Assembly (NCBI GenBank): GCA_963746255.1
Contig: CAVVAJ010000005.1
Location: 372,001 to 436,000, forward strand
Reading direction: 5' to 3'
Source: DAOVXM01 sp963746255
Lineage (GTDB): Bacteria > Chloroflexota > Anaerolineae > Anaerolineales > UBA4823
Length of the DNA stretch: 64,000 nucleotides
Within the stretch, counting starts at the first letter, position 1. Every line of letters starts with the position of its first letter. Positions 1 through 9,772 of the stretch are shown one piece after another. The notes beneath the pieces were generated by a model. It did no database searches and was not told the origin of the DNA. It saw nothing but the letters and a program-made list of their open reading frames with translations. The position numbers and the translations under genes were made by a program.

Positions 1-1714
1 CACTCTTGCCGCGGCCGCTGCACCTTGGGCTACCGAAGCAGGAATATCCTTCGGACCTTGGACGCAGCCAGCGATAAGGATACCTTCGGTCATGGTTGAG
101 ACTGGATCGAGCTTGGGATGTTTCTCAATGAACCATTTGTTAGCGCTGCAAGCGATGCCAAACTGTTTGGCGACCTCTTGCGCGTCATAGCGCGGTTCTA
201 TCCCTGCTGACAGGATGACCATGTCTACAGGGATACGCCGCTGACGTCCAATAAGTGTATCCTCGGCTTGGATAATTAATTTTCCCTCTTCCTCTGGTGT
301 CCGGGCAGCATCAGTAATCTCGGCGACTTTCCCGCGGATAAAGTGACCACCCTCTTCTAGAACTCGCTGGTAGAACTCCTCATAATCTTTGAAGGCGGTG
401 CGCATATCAATGTAGAAGTTGTAGACTTCAGCACCTGTCCGCTCCATTACCAGGTGGGCAAATTTGAGACTTTGCATGCAGCAGATCGTCGAGCAGTATT
501 CATTGTAATTCTTGTCGCGGCTGCCGACACAATGCACGATACCGACCGCTTTGGGTGTCGTCTTCCCATCTCTTAAAACAATATCACCGTTCGTTGGTCC
601 TGATGCGTTGCACATTCGTTCGAACTCAAGGCTCGAAAAGACATTCGCTAGTTTGCCGTACCCATATTGGGGAATACGGCTTGAGTTCGAACAGGTCGAA
701 TCCTGTTGCCAAGATGATATTACCAACCTCGACATCGATAAGTTGGTCTGCTTGTTCGAAATCAATCGAGTTTGGTTCAGTAGGGCAAAAGATCTGGCAG
801 GCTTTGCACTTTCCTCTGATGAAATAGATACAATTTTCGACGTCGATCACAGGATATTTCGGTACGGCTTGAGGGAATGGCGTGTAGATCGCTTTGCGCT
901 GTCCGTATCCGGCTTCGAATACATTGTCGACTACCTTCTTTGGACATTTTTCCCAGCAGATGCCGCAGCCTGTGCACGAATCGATATTGACATAGCGGGC
1001 TTTCTGGCGAACCGTAACAGTGAAGTTGCCGACAAAGCCATCCACATTTTCAACATCACTCCAGGCTAGTAAGGTGATATTTGGGTGGGATCCAGCCGAG
1101 ACCATTTTGGGAGTGAGTATGCAAGCTGAACAATCCAATGTGGGGAAGGTTTTATCAAATTGCGCCATGTGCCCACCGATGGATGGTTCTCTTTCTACGA
1201 GATAGACATGCCGTCCCGAGTCGGCGATTTCAAGAGCAGCTTGAATGCCTGCTATCCCACCACCAACCACCATTGTGGCCGGGTGGATCGGTACCAGGAG
1301 TGGTTCCAAAGGTTCATCCATCCGGACGCGCTCGACACCACCCGAGATGACAGCTTTAGCTTTCTCTGTCGCTGCGGATTTGTCCGTGTGGACCCAGGAC
1401 ACTTGTTCTCGGATGGATACGAGTTCGCACAAGTAAGGGTTAAGCCCAGCCCGGTCGCAAGCTGTCCGGAATGTTTGCTCATGCAGGTGGGGCGAACAGG
1501 CGGCAACCACCACCCGGGTTAAACCAAGTTCTTTGATGTCATTCTGGATTAACTCTTGTCCCAAGCTAGAGCACATGAACTTGTAATCGCGACTCACAAC
1601 CACACCACGATTTTTCAGCTTCTCTGCAGACCACTGCGCAACATCTTCTACATCGACGATTCCGGCGATGTTTGTACCGCAATGGCAGACGTAAACTCCA
1701 ACTTTTTCATTCAT
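1..1714 (-). CDS. hdrA: Heterodisulfide reductase subunit A (HdrA), frameshifted, C-terminus outside window
   Basis: Flavin and Fe-S subunit of a soluble Hdr complex. In order: an N-terminal domain with CHCGTN, an FAD-binding GGGIAGIQAALEIAD near residue 150, the conserved TFPTLDCSACILTPKM, a 4Fe-4S motif CTGCGICWEKCP near residue 250, and a second Cys cluster CKACQIFCP. The frame breaks after ILATGFDLFE at about 669-672, where a run of four G (forward strand) is one base too long. Beyond it another frame is open to the window edge and gives the expected family sequence (QYGYGKLANVFSSLEFER, then YCSTICCM and LIAGCVQGPKDIPASVAQ). It overlaps hdrB by 8 bp. The break may be a sequencing error or a real mutation; everything else looks functional. 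Confidence 0.9.
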
Positions 1715-2594
1715 AAGGTTCTCCTTCCGTGATGTAGGACAATACCTCCTTAGTAGAAACCAGTTCTTTACCGATACCTAAACGCTTGGGAGGAATTCCA
1801 AAAGATAATCCCACCAATTGCGTGAAATACAACACTGGGAAAGCAAAGTTAGTGCCATAATCTTGGTTAACCTGATGTTGGTAACACTCGAGGTTTACCT
1901 GGCATAATGGACACGCGGTTGCAATTACTGCTGCTCCACGATCTACGGCACTTTGCAGAAGCATATAAACCATATTAAGGGCTGCGACTCGACTTGTAAG
2001 AATCAAAGAACCACCACAGCAGCGTAGTCTGCCCGGGTAGTCGATCGGTTCAGCCCCGATAGCTGATACCAATTCCTCAAAGAATTGGGGGCTATCTATG
2101 TCCTCGTGATCTTTGCGAGGTCGCATGATCTGGCATCCGTAGTATGGGGCGACACGCAGTCCCTTAAGTGGGTTGGTGACTTTAGCTTTGATCTCTTCAA
2201 GTCCTACATCATGAACATATACCTCCATCAGATGATGAACTGTTATGCTTCCTGAAAAACTGAGGTTGTCTTCCTCTAACGCGTAATTGATATGATCCGC
2301 CAGGTCAGGATCCTGTTTCAGATTCTTGTTGGTGAAATAGGAGTTTTTGTAGCATGCACTGCATGGAGCAACTAAGTCTAATCCCATCTTCTCAGCTATC
2401 GCGAGATTGCGGGCAGTCAATGTATAGGCTAATATTTCATCCACGTGGAAGTACGCCGTTGCGCCGCAGCAATTCCAGTCATCCAGTTCCTGGAGCTCTA
2501 CGTCTAATTTCCGAGTGGTTTCCATAGCCGACATATGATAGCTCTGAGCCATTTTTTCGAGAGAGCACCCTGGAAAATATGCATATTTTTTCAT
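1707..2594 (-). CDS. hdrB: Heterodisulfide reductase subunit B (HdrB)
   Basis: 295 aa, the usual length. Both cysteine-rich CCG domains are intact: PGCSLEK, WNCCGATAYF and APCSACY in the first; YYGCQIMRP, RCCGGSLIL and ACPLCQVNLE in the second. In the family these bind two noncubane 4Fe-4S clusters that reduce a disulfide or a substitute acceptor. The gene overlaps hdrC upstream by 4 bp and hdrA downstream by 8 bp, so the three are translationally coupled. The physiological acceptor cannot be read from the sequence. Confidence 0.93.
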   Translation of the reverse strand: MKKYAYFPGCSLEKMAQSYHMSAMETTRKLDVELQELDDWNCCGATAYFHVDEILAYTLTARNLAIAEKMGLDLVAPCSACYKNSYFTNKNLKQDPDLADHINYALEEDNLSFSGSITVHHLMEVYVHDVGLEEIKAKVTNPLKGLRVAPYYGCQIMRPRKDHEDIDSPQFFEELVSAIGAEPIDYPGRLRCCGGSLILTSRVAALNMVYMLLQSAVDRGAAVIATACPLCQVNLECYQHQVNQDYGTNFAFPVLYFTQLVGLSFGIPPKRLGIGKELVSTKEVLSYITEGEPYE

Positions 2595-3154
2595 TTAGAG
2601 CCTCCCACGGGGACGATCTTACCAATTACCCGCTTGAAATTATCCAACCGCTGGATCCGAGGCGGAAGAACCGGAATCCGCCCCTTCATCATCATTGAAG
2701 TTGCAGTAGTAGCTTCTTGTAAAAATTCACGCGGTCCGAAGCTGAAGATATAGGCAGTAGCTAAAACGGGTTCGTATGATCTTCCACTGCGCATGATTGT
2801 CTTCACAAAAGATTCAGAAAAGACAGGTCCGATCAGTTCTTCTGGGTAGGTATTGTGCCAAATTGAGTAGCGCTTGACCGCATACATCAATTCCGCGATA
2901 TCGATATTCCGCGGGCAGCGCACCGTACATTGGTAACATGACGCACAATACCAGAAGGTGTTGCTGGCAAGTACATCCTCTTTGAGATCGGCATTGATCA
3001 TGGCGATAAGCTGCCGAGGGGTATGGTCCATAAAATCAACTGCCGGACAGTTTCCAGCACAAGTTCCGCATTGGATGCAGGTTTTTAGTGGTTCCCCGTG
3101 AGCAGCATATAAGAGGTTTGAGATTTCTTGGCCGAATCTAGGTTTGGTTGCCAT
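2591..3154 (-). CDS. hdrC: Heterodisulfide reductase subunit C (HdrC)
   Basis: 187 aa electron-transfer subunit with two 4Fe-4S motifs, CIQCGTCAGNCP near residue 26 and CASCYQCTVRCP near residue 70. The C-terminal half is the usual helical tail. It is the first gene of the hdrCBA block and passes electrons between HdrA and HdrB in known complexes. It follows the response-regulator gene by about 10 bp and so belongs to the long minus-strand operon. Confidence 0.93.
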   Translation of the reverse strand: MATKPRFGQEISNLLYAAHGEPLKTCIQCGTCAGNCPAVDFMDHTPRQLIAMINADLKEDVLASNTFWYCASCYQCTVRCPRNIDIAELMYAVKRYSIWHNTYPEELIGPVFSESFVKTIMRSGRSYEPVLATAYIFSFGPREFLQEATTATSMMMKGRIPVLPPRIQRLDNFKRVIGKIVPVGGSK

Positions 3155-3163
3155 AGGTTTATC

Positions 3164-3592
3164 CTATTCAGTACCAGATTTTGCTTTTCTCTCTTCGGAT
3201 AGGCGCAGCAATTTACTCACTTTTTCGAGTAGCAGTTCCGGTTCAACTGGCTTCTCGATTAGCTCGTCTACTGGTAGGAAATGTGGGTGCAGCGGCTGAC
3301 CGGGGAAGAGGTAAGCGATCTGTTCTCGAATCCCAGTAATGATCAGGGTGGGAGTCTCCCTTAATTTTGGATCCTTGCTGATCTTCCGGGCTACCATTAC
3401 GCCTTCAGCCCCACGGCCCATCATGATATCGAGTAGCAGCAAGTCGAAAGGCTTTGACTTTAAGGTATTGAATCCGTCTTCAGGATTATAGACTGCTTCG
3501 ACCTCATAGTCTGCCTTCTCAAGTATTGACTTGATCCCCTCAACATAGTCTGGGTCGTCGTCAATAATCAGAATCCTGGTCTTTGCTTCCAT
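3164..3592 (-). CDS. Single-domain response regulator
   Basis: 142 aa with only a receiver (REC) domain: acidic pair IIDDDPDYVEG at the N-terminus, a probable phosphoacceptor Asp in LLLLDIMMG near residue 56, TLIITG near residue 86 and a Lys in ELIEKPVEPE near residue 118. There is no output domain, so it probably acts by protein contact or in a phosphorelay with the two kinases just upstream. It lies directly before hdrC. The target is unknown. Confidence 0.85.
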   Translation of the reverse strand: MEAKTRILIIDDDPDYVEGIKSILEKADYEVEAVYNPEDGFNTLKSKPFDLLLLDIMMGRGAEGVMVARKISKDPKLRETPTLIITGIREQIAYLFPGQPLHPHFLPVDELIEKPVEPELLLEKVSKLLRLSEERKAKSGTE

Positions 3593-3628
3593 CGGAACCT
3601 CCTAAAAATAATATTGCCAGCTCAACGA

Positions 3629-4744
3629 TTACTGCGAGCCGGATATACTAACAGCCGGTAGGCAAATAATAAATGTGCTACCTTTGCCCGGCACACTATC
3701 TACGGATACGCTCCCGTAGTGGGCTTCAATAATCCTCCGTGTGATTGCTAATCCCAATCCGCTGCCGCGCGCTTCCTTAGGTGCGGTACCAGCAATATAG
3801 AAATCATTGAAAATGTAGGGCAGGTCTTCTTTGGGAATTCCCACACCGCTGTCTTTCACTGAAATCAGAATTTGATCATCCACACATTCGGCGGAAATGA
3901 GCACTTGGCTCCCCATCGGAGAGTACTTAACCGCATTCCCGATGATATTTACCAGGGCTTCAACTAATGTGCCCTCATCACCATTCACGGGATTTATCGG
4001 TTCTTGGATTGAGGTAATAATTTCGACATTCTTGCGGATGGCTTGGTTCTCTATATTCTCGATCGCTTTCGTGATCAGTGGTTCAAGGTTGGTGGGTTGA
4101 AATGTAGTTTGGATTTCATCAATATCTGCTGACATCACTCTCAGCCAGGTGTGGATGAGTTTCATGAGGTCGTTGATGCGTGACTGAATTCTTTCTAGTC
4201 TGCCCGTCTGTTCATCTGTCAGCTGCGCTGATAATTCATTAGCTAAGACGAATAGGTTCTGCTGAACAGCATTCAGGGGTGACTTTAATTCGTGCGAGAC
4301 GATTGCTGCAAAATGCTCCCTCATAATTTCCCGTTCCCTGCGGAGAGCGATGGTCTCTAATTCAAGTTTTCTCTTCTCCAATCCACGACTGGTAATCAAC
4401 CGCAACTCATCGGGTGTAAAAGGTTTCGGAAGAAAATCAAATGCGCCTTCCTTCATTGTATCTACAGCTGAACTGATGGTCGCAAAACCGGTTATTACGA
4501 TAGCGACGATGGTTGGGTCATATTCGTGTATTTTTTTAATCACCTCAAATCCAGAAATCCCCGGCATCTTTAAATCTACGAATATCAAATCCGGTTGGAA
4601 ATCTGGCAGCTTTTTCAACCCGAGCTCACCATTTTTGGCAGTGGCAAGTAAATAATCGCTGTTGGCTAATATTTGGGTGCAAGAATCCAAAACTATCTGT
4701 TCGTCATCGATGATGAGTATCTTGGCTTTGGCTTTCATAATCAT
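3629..4744 (-). CDS. Hybrid: receiver domain plus histidine kinase
   Basis: 371 aa. The N-terminal REC domain (residues 1-125) has IIDDEQIVLDS, phosphoacceptor Asp in LIFVDLKMPG and Lys in FLPKPFTPDEL. A HisKA helix follows with the phosphorylated His in AAIVSHELKSPLNAV near residue 152. The HATPase domain has its N box around EALVNIIGNAVKYSP and glycine boxes DSGVGIP and GSGLGLAI. No membrane segment is present, so it is cytoplasmic. The ATGA overlap with the upstream kinase implies coupled synthesis, and the REC domain is probably phosphorylated by that kinase. Confidence 0.88.
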   Translation of the reverse strand: MIMKAKAKILIIDDEQIVLDSCTQILANSDYLLATAKNGELGLKKLPDFQPDLIFVDLKMPGISGFEVIKKIHEYDPTIVAIVITGFATISSAVDTMKEGAFDFLPKPFTPDELRLITSRGLEKRKLELETIALRREREIMREHFAAIVSHELKSPLNAVQQNLFVLANELSAQLTDEQTGRLERIQSRINDLMKLIHTWLRVMSADIDEIQTTFQPTNLEPLITKAIENIENQAIRKNVEIITSIQEPINPVNGDEGTLVEALVNIIGNAVKYSPMGSQVLISAECVDDQILISVKDSGVGIPKEDLPYIFNDFYIAGTAPKEARGSGLGLAITRRIIEAHYGSVSVDSVPGKGSTFIICLPAVSISGSQ

Positions 4745-6711
4745 CTAGTTATTTCTGTAGCTTTTATTGGTAATCTGATGATAAAGGTTGTGCCTTTACC
4801 GATTTCGCTTTCAACACTGAGGGTGCCTCGGTGACTTTTTATAATTCCGTAGCTGATTGCTAATCCCAATCCAGTTCCATGCCCAACTTCTTTCGTAGTA
4901 AAAAAGGGATCGAAAATATTGTCTAAATTCTCCGCTTCGATTCCAGATCCAGTATCTGTGATGGTCACTTCTATATAATCATTACCTTCATGGTAACTAG
5001 TTTCGAGCGCCAATAACCCTTCTCCATCCATCGCCTCGGCTGCATTGATGATGATATTGATAAAAACGCGCTCAATCTGTGAAGGATCTAATATAACCAG
5101 CGGTAAGTCCCGCTCGAAGTCCATCTCAATTTGGATGTTGAGAAAGAGGGCTTGATTTTCCATGAGCGATATACATTCTTGCAGGATACTGTTTACATTA
5201 GACATTGATTTATCGGGCTTCCTTTGACGTGAAAAATCCAACAAGCCGCGAATGATATCCCGGGCCCGGTTTGCTTGCCCAACAATCTTTTCTACAAAAT
5301 CTCGGATGGGGTCATCTTGCTCAATCCTCTCAAGAATGAGATGTGAGAATGCAACGATACCTTGGAGTGGGTTATTCAGTTCGTGAGCCACATTAGCCGC
5401 TAATTGTCCAATTAAGGCGAGGCGTTCTGATTCCATGATTTTTTGGGTGGCAAAATCACGCAGTCGGTCATCACGTTTTTTCAGCGCAGCGGCCATAGAA
5501 TTAAACGATTCTGCCAAGTACTGCAGTTCATCGTTGGTCGTTATCTTGACCCTTGCATTTAGGTTCCCTTGCGCAACTTCTTTGGATGCGGATACGAGCT
5601 TTATAATCGGGATCGAAATTTTCTGCGAGATAAAATAAGCCGCGATTAATGCAACAAAACTTCCAGCTAGCGTAATAACCAAGAACATCGTGATGGTCTG
5701 TTTGCGAATATCGCCGTATTTTTGTTCCAATAATCCAACGTAAAGTATGCCGATAATGCGTCCGTAGACATCCCTGATCGGTTCATAGGCAGTGATATAC
5801 CAATTATTGACAACATATGCTCGCCCAATCCAAGGTTTACCTGCTAATACCACCTGGTTGTACACTTCCTCAGAAACCCGTGTACCTATAGCCCTTGAAC
5901 CATCCTCATTCAGAACATTGGTGGAGATCCTGACATCATCTAGAAAAATCGTTGCTGTCCCGATATCTTGACCGTTGTATTGAATACCCTCATAGACGGT
6001 TTGTTTTACCTTGTCCACAATTTCATAGTTCCGGTTGAGCAGTATCCCGCCGCATAGGGCTCCAATCAACTTATCCTGCGTATCGAATATTGGTGCCGCG
6101 ACCTTCAATACCATGCCATCTGTTTCTTGTGTCTCGTCTCTAGGGCGAGCTAGCGGTGTATCCATAAACTTGACATACGCTTGTTCGGCAAGAAGCGGTG
6201 TCTCCTTATGTAGCTCTTTGGCAGTCATTAACATGGTCGAAGAGATCGGTTTTTCCTGCAGCAGGACCGCATGAACAAGCTCGTCATGACCTAGATTATC
6301 ACCAGAATATTTTGGATTGCTGGTTCTAATGAGCACATCGCCATATTTGTCTGTGACGGTCAATATGTCAAGACCTTCTTCTTCTCTGATCCTGGTCAGT
6401 TCTTTGGTGGCTAATTCTAAATCACCAGACATTAATGCATCTCTCAAGAAAAACCTATCTGCTGTTAAACCTACCACCGAGCTGGTGAGGTCTAACTCAT
6501 TATGGTAAATTTCTCTCGCCGAGTTCAGATCGTTGCGTACCTTCTCTTGAGCCTCGGCCACAAAACGATCACTGATTAACAGAACACCTACAATAATGAA
6601 TACCAGGCTAATTAAACCGATGATCAGCAAAAAGGCCAACATCAATTTGGAGGCAATTGGAATATAGATTCTATCCTTGAATTCCGATATAGATCTCCTT
6701 AGTGCGTTCAT
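4741..6711 (-). CDS. Membrane sensor histidine kinase with extracellular sensor and HAMP domain
   Basis: 656 aa. One membrane helix lies near residues 20-48 and another near 335-360; between them is an extracytoplasmic region resembling Cache-type sensors. A HAMP domain follows, then HisKA with the His in LAANVAHELNNPLQGIV near residue 435. The HATPase domain has FINIIINAAEAM, DTGSGI and GTGLGLAISYG. It is the first of three signalling genes placed between the membrane Fe-S oxidoreductase and hdrCBA. The ligand is unknown; co-location suggests sensing of a substrate or redox condition served by the operon. Confidence 0.88.
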   Translation of the reverse strand: MNALRRSISEFKDRIYIPIASKLMLAFLLIIGLISLVFIIVGVLLISDRFVAEAQEKVRNDLNSAREIYHNELDLTSSVVGLTADRFFLRDALMSGDLELATKELTRIREEEGLDILTVTDKYGDVLIRTSNPKYSGDNLGHDELVHAVLLQEKPISSTMLMTAKELHKETPLLAEQAYVKFMDTPLARPRDETQETDGMVLKVAAPIFDTQDKLIGALCGGILLNRNYEIVDKVKQTVYEGIQYNGQDIGTATIFLDDVRISTNVLNEDGSRAIGTRVSEEVYNQVVLAGKPWIGRAYVVNNWYITAYEPIRDVYGRIIGILYVGLLEQKYGDIRKQTITMFLVITLAGSFVALIAAYFISQKISIPIIKLVSASKEVAQGNLNARVKITTNDELQYLAESFNSMAAALKKRDDRLRDFATQKIMESERLALIGQLAANVAHELNNPLQGIVAFSHLILERIEQDDPIRDFVEKIVGQANRARDIIRGLLDFSRQRKPDKSMSNVNSILQECISLMENQALFLNIQIEMDFERDLPLVILDPSQIERVFINIIINAAEAMDGEGLLALETSYHEGNDYIEVTITDTGSGIEAENLDNIFDPFFTTKEVGHGTGLGLAISYGIIKSHRGTLSVESEIGKGTTFIIRLPIKATEITR

Positions 6712-6743
6712 TGGTTATCTATGGTTATCAAGATTCGAGTAAA

Positions 6744-8771
6744 TCACTCATCGTTTCCTTGTGGAGTGATCTCCATCGCTTCTCCAATTAGCTCTATAAG
6801 ATCCTTGACAACGATCTTCTCTTCCAAACCAGACGTTTTAACAGCATCTTGATACATCGTGACATCTTTAGGGCAGGCGACAACAAAAGTTGTCACGCCA
6901 TCCAGGGCGACGGCTTCGCGGATGCGGTCCTCACTTGGTCTTGTTTCAACTTCATCTTCATCCATCCATATCCTTCCGCCACCCGCACCACAGCAGAATG
7001 TGCGTTCACGGTGGCGAGGCATTTCAACCAACTCGCAGCCAGTAGCTGTTAGCACTCGTCGTGGGGCGTCATAAACACCGTTATAGCGGCCAAGATAGCA
7101 TGGATCGTGATAAGTGACTTTATAATTAAGTTTCTTATTGAATTTAATCTCCCCCGATATGATTAAATTATCCAATAACTCGGTATAGTGCAGTACTCGA
7201 TATTGCCCGTTACCACTGCTGTATTCATTTTTTATCGTGTTGTAAGAGTGGGGATCAGTCGTAATAATAGTCTCGTATTGGCATTTACCAAACGCCTCGA
7301 TGTTCTTCTCTGCCAGCATCTCGAACAGACCTTCTTCACCTACGCGGCGAGCATCGTTTCCGGCATTCTGTTCGGCCTCATACAGGATGCCAAAGTCGAT
7401 TCCAGCGGAATTGAATACTTCAGCCGTAAGTAGAGTGATATCAGTTAAACTCGAGCTGTATGATGCGTAATCTCCAACGAACCATAAGTATTCGACTGGT
7501 TCTTTGCGCGCATCTTTGAGCTTTGGTTCAATGCTCTTCGTCCATTTGGCGCGGGCGCGGCCTGATTGACCGAAGGAGTTTCCGTAGCGCCCAAGATTTG
7601 AAAGTGCCTCTTGGAGCATATCATCCAATTGCCCTTCAATTACTAGGTAGCGGCGCATAGCTACAATCGAATTGACATGTTCTATAAGAACGGGGCATTC
7701 TCTGACGCAAGCACCACATGTAGTGCAGGACCACAATACAGAATCACTAATCCATTCTCCTACCAATGGCCGTACTTCCCCACTCCCAGAATATATTGTG
7801 TTCCTCTCCTGCGCCAGCGCATCGCGGATACTAAGAATCAATTGCTTCGGATTGAGCGGAGTTCCTGCAGCATAAGCTGGACAGGCATCTTGACAGCGGC
7901 CGCACTCAGTGCACGCAAACCCGTTAAGAAGCTGAGGCCAAGTCAAATCCTGCAATGAACTCGTGAAGATCAGTTCCCCAGAATCGGTTTCTGCAATCGG
8001 TTCCAATTCGCCTTGCGGCGGATCTATCTTCGAGAAGAAAACATTTAATGGTGCCGTTACGATATGAGTCAATGTGCTGCTTGGCAGGGTCACGAGAAGC
8101 AATGCGACCGTTAATAGGTGTATGATCCATACGATCAGATGCCAACTTGTAAGAGTTTGTACGGATGCACCGGTCGCGATCCATAACTGGGCGAGAAGCC
8201 ACCCTGTTGGCGACCACCAAGCCCATGTGGGTTGCTCAACTGCCAATCTCAACGACTCAGTTATCCAACCGCCGAGCACAATTACGACAATCAGCACAAG
8301 TGAATAGGTGAAACTTGAATTTAGTGTCAAACGTGATGGGCGTTGGACATAGCGTCGATATGTTGCCATCCCCGCTCCAACGAAGAAGAAAACTGTAAAC
8401 AGGTCCAGAACGAGTTTGTAGATAAGATATACATCCCCCTGAAGGAATTTAAAGAAGTGCGAATCTATCGTCGCAAGAGCCGTCCCGATAAAGAATGCAA
8501 AGAATCCCCATGCCAACCCGATATGCATGATACCAGGATATCGCTCCCAAAGCACCTTAATTTGGATGATCGCGTACTTGATAAGCCGCCCGAGACGGAT
8601 ATCGAGCTTATCCCAGCGCTTCGCCGGTCGTCCCACTCGCCACCATGTACTGGCATAAAAATAGAAACGGATCAGCAAAATTAGGCTGGCTAAACCGAGG
8701 ATAGAATATACAAAGATGTCTGGAGAGCCCCATGTGTGTGGAATGCCCCAGTAATCCAATCGCTCAGGCAT
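6744..8771 (-). CDS. Membrane Fe-S oxidoreductase, EMO-like (Etf:menaquinone oxidoreductase family)
   Basis: 675 aa. Residues 1-260 hold about five membrane helices resembling the cytochrome b part of nitrate reductase gamma or HdrE, with His in GIMHIGLAWGFF and SWHLIVWIIHLL as possible haem ligands. Two 4Fe-4S motifs follow (CTECGRCQDACP, CTTCGACVRECP), then CCG-type domains. The second is intact (HDPCYLGRYNG, FCCGAGGG). The first is degenerate (WFVGDYAS, EAEQNAGND), without the usual cysteines. Proteins of this build next to etfBA link electron-transfer flavoprotein to menaquinone in fatty-acid-oxidising anaerobes; that role is inferred here from family and neighbours. Confidence 0.85.
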   Translation of the reverse strand: MPERLDYWGIPHTWGSPDIFVYSILGLASLILLIRFYFYASTWWRVGRPAKRWDKLDIRLGRLIKYAIIQIKVLWERYPGIMHIGLAWGFFAFFIGTALATIDSHFFKFLQGDVYLIYKLVLDLFTVFFFVGAGMATYRRYVQRPSRLTLNSSFTYSLVLIVVIVLGGWITESLRLAVEQPTWAWWSPTGWLLAQLWIATGASVQTLTSWHLIVWIIHLLTVALLLVTLPSSTLTHIVTAPLNVFFSKIDPPQGELEPIAETDSGELIFTSSLQDLTWPQLLNGFACTECGRCQDACPAYAAGTPLNPKQLILSIRDALAQERNTIYSGSGEVRPLVGEWISDSVLWSCTTCGACVRECPVLIEHVNSIVAMRRYLVIEGQLDDMLQEALSNLGRYGNSFGQSGRARAKWTKSIEPKLKDARKEPVEYLWFVGDYASYSSSLTDITLLTAEVFNSAGIDFGILYEAEQNAGNDARRVGEEGLFEMLAEKNIEAFGKCQYETIITTDPHSYNTIKNEYSSGNGQYRVLHYTELLDNLIISGEIKFNKKLNYKVTYHDPCYLGRYNGVYDAPRRVLTATGCELVEMPRHRERTFCCGAGGGRIWMDEDEVETRPSEDRIREAVALDGVTTFVVACPKDVTMYQDAVKTSGLEEKIVVKDLIELIGEAMEITPQGNDE

Positions 8772-8797
8772 CAGTTAACTCCTCAAAACTTATACAA

Positions 8798-9760
8798 CTA
8801 GCCTTTAGCTTCTTTCACCTTATCAATCAGGACTTCGACTAAATCAAATAGATCGATTTCTACTCCGTACTGAGCAAAATCAAAAATCGGCGCGGTGGGA
8901 TCACTGTTGATGGCGATAATCATTTCACTATCCGCCATACCTTCAACGTGTTCAGGCGCACCGCTGATGCCCAATGCGAGGTATAGCTTGGGTTTCACTT
9001 TTTGCCCTGATTTCCCGATCATCCGTGATGTTGGCAGCCATCCTAGATCCACAACCGGCCGGGAGGCGCTTACAACACCGCCGATCGCTTTGGCTAATTC
9101 TTCCGCTAACTCGATATTGTCCTCATTCGATATCCCACGCCCGACCGATATCAGGATCGGTTCTTTCGAAATATCCACGTCACCGGCCTCTGGTTCGATA
9201 TATTGTTTCAGAGTAACTCGCAGGTTATCAAGTGGGGGAGTGTCTATTTGCGTGATAGGTGGACTTGCTGTGGCTTGACCCTCATCTGGTTTGTAGCCCC
9301 CGGGGATGATGGTTATCAGCGTGGTCATATCAGATAGTGGGCTTTCGGCCATGATTTTTCCACCACAAATTTGGCTGACTAACTGCCCATCATCGCTGAT
9401 ACTCTGGCACGAGTAAGTTAATGGCAGATCCAGCCGAACTGAAAGTACGCTGGCGAGGTCAGCCCCGATAGAAGTATTGCCAAATAGCACCGCGCGGGGT
9501 TGTTTTTCTTCAATCAAGTTTGCGAGCACTTTTAGGTAGGCATCTGTTGTAAATTCGGCTAATTTGGGATCATCGATGTAAAGCACCTGATCTGCAGCCA
9601 AATTGGTTGCCAATTCCTTGACATTGTGACCAAGCAAGACGGCAATTACCTCACCACCATCGAAATTGGCTAGTGCTCGAGCAGCAGCGATCATGTTGTA
9701 CGAGATATCCGGGACACGGCCTTGCAGGTGCTCAACAACAGTATAAATATCTTTGTTCAT
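8798..9760 (-). CDS. etfA: Electron transfer flavoprotein alpha subunit
   Basis: 320 aa. The N-terminal Rossmann-like half is followed by the FAD-binding half with SVGRGI near residue 205, GWLPTSRMIGKSGQ, LALGISGAPEH and INSDPTAPIFDFAQYG near residue 290. The usual GAIQH is GAPEH here, a mild variant. EtfA binds FAD and with EtfB collects electrons from acyl-CoA dehydrogenases. It lies 12 bp after etfB and just before the membrane oxidoreductase, its likely partner. Whether this Etf bifurcates electrons cannot be decided by eye. Confidence 0.93.
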   Translation of the reverse strand: MNKDIYTVVEHLQGRVPDISYNMIAAARALANFDGGEVIAVLLGHNVKELATNLAADQVLYIDDPKLAEFTTDAYLKVLANLIEEKQPRAVLFGNTSIGADLASVLSVRLDLPLTYSCQSISDDGQLVSQICGGKIMAESPLSDMTTLITIIPGGYKPDEGQATASPPITQIDTPPLDNLRVTLKQYIEPEAGDVDISKEPILISVGRGISNEDNIELAEELAKAIGGVVSASRPVVDLGWLPTSRMIGKSGQKVKPKLYLALGISGAPEHVEGMADSEMIIAINSDPTAPIFDFAQYGVEIDLFDLVEVLIDKVKEAKG

Positions 9761-9772
9761 CGCTATCCTCCA

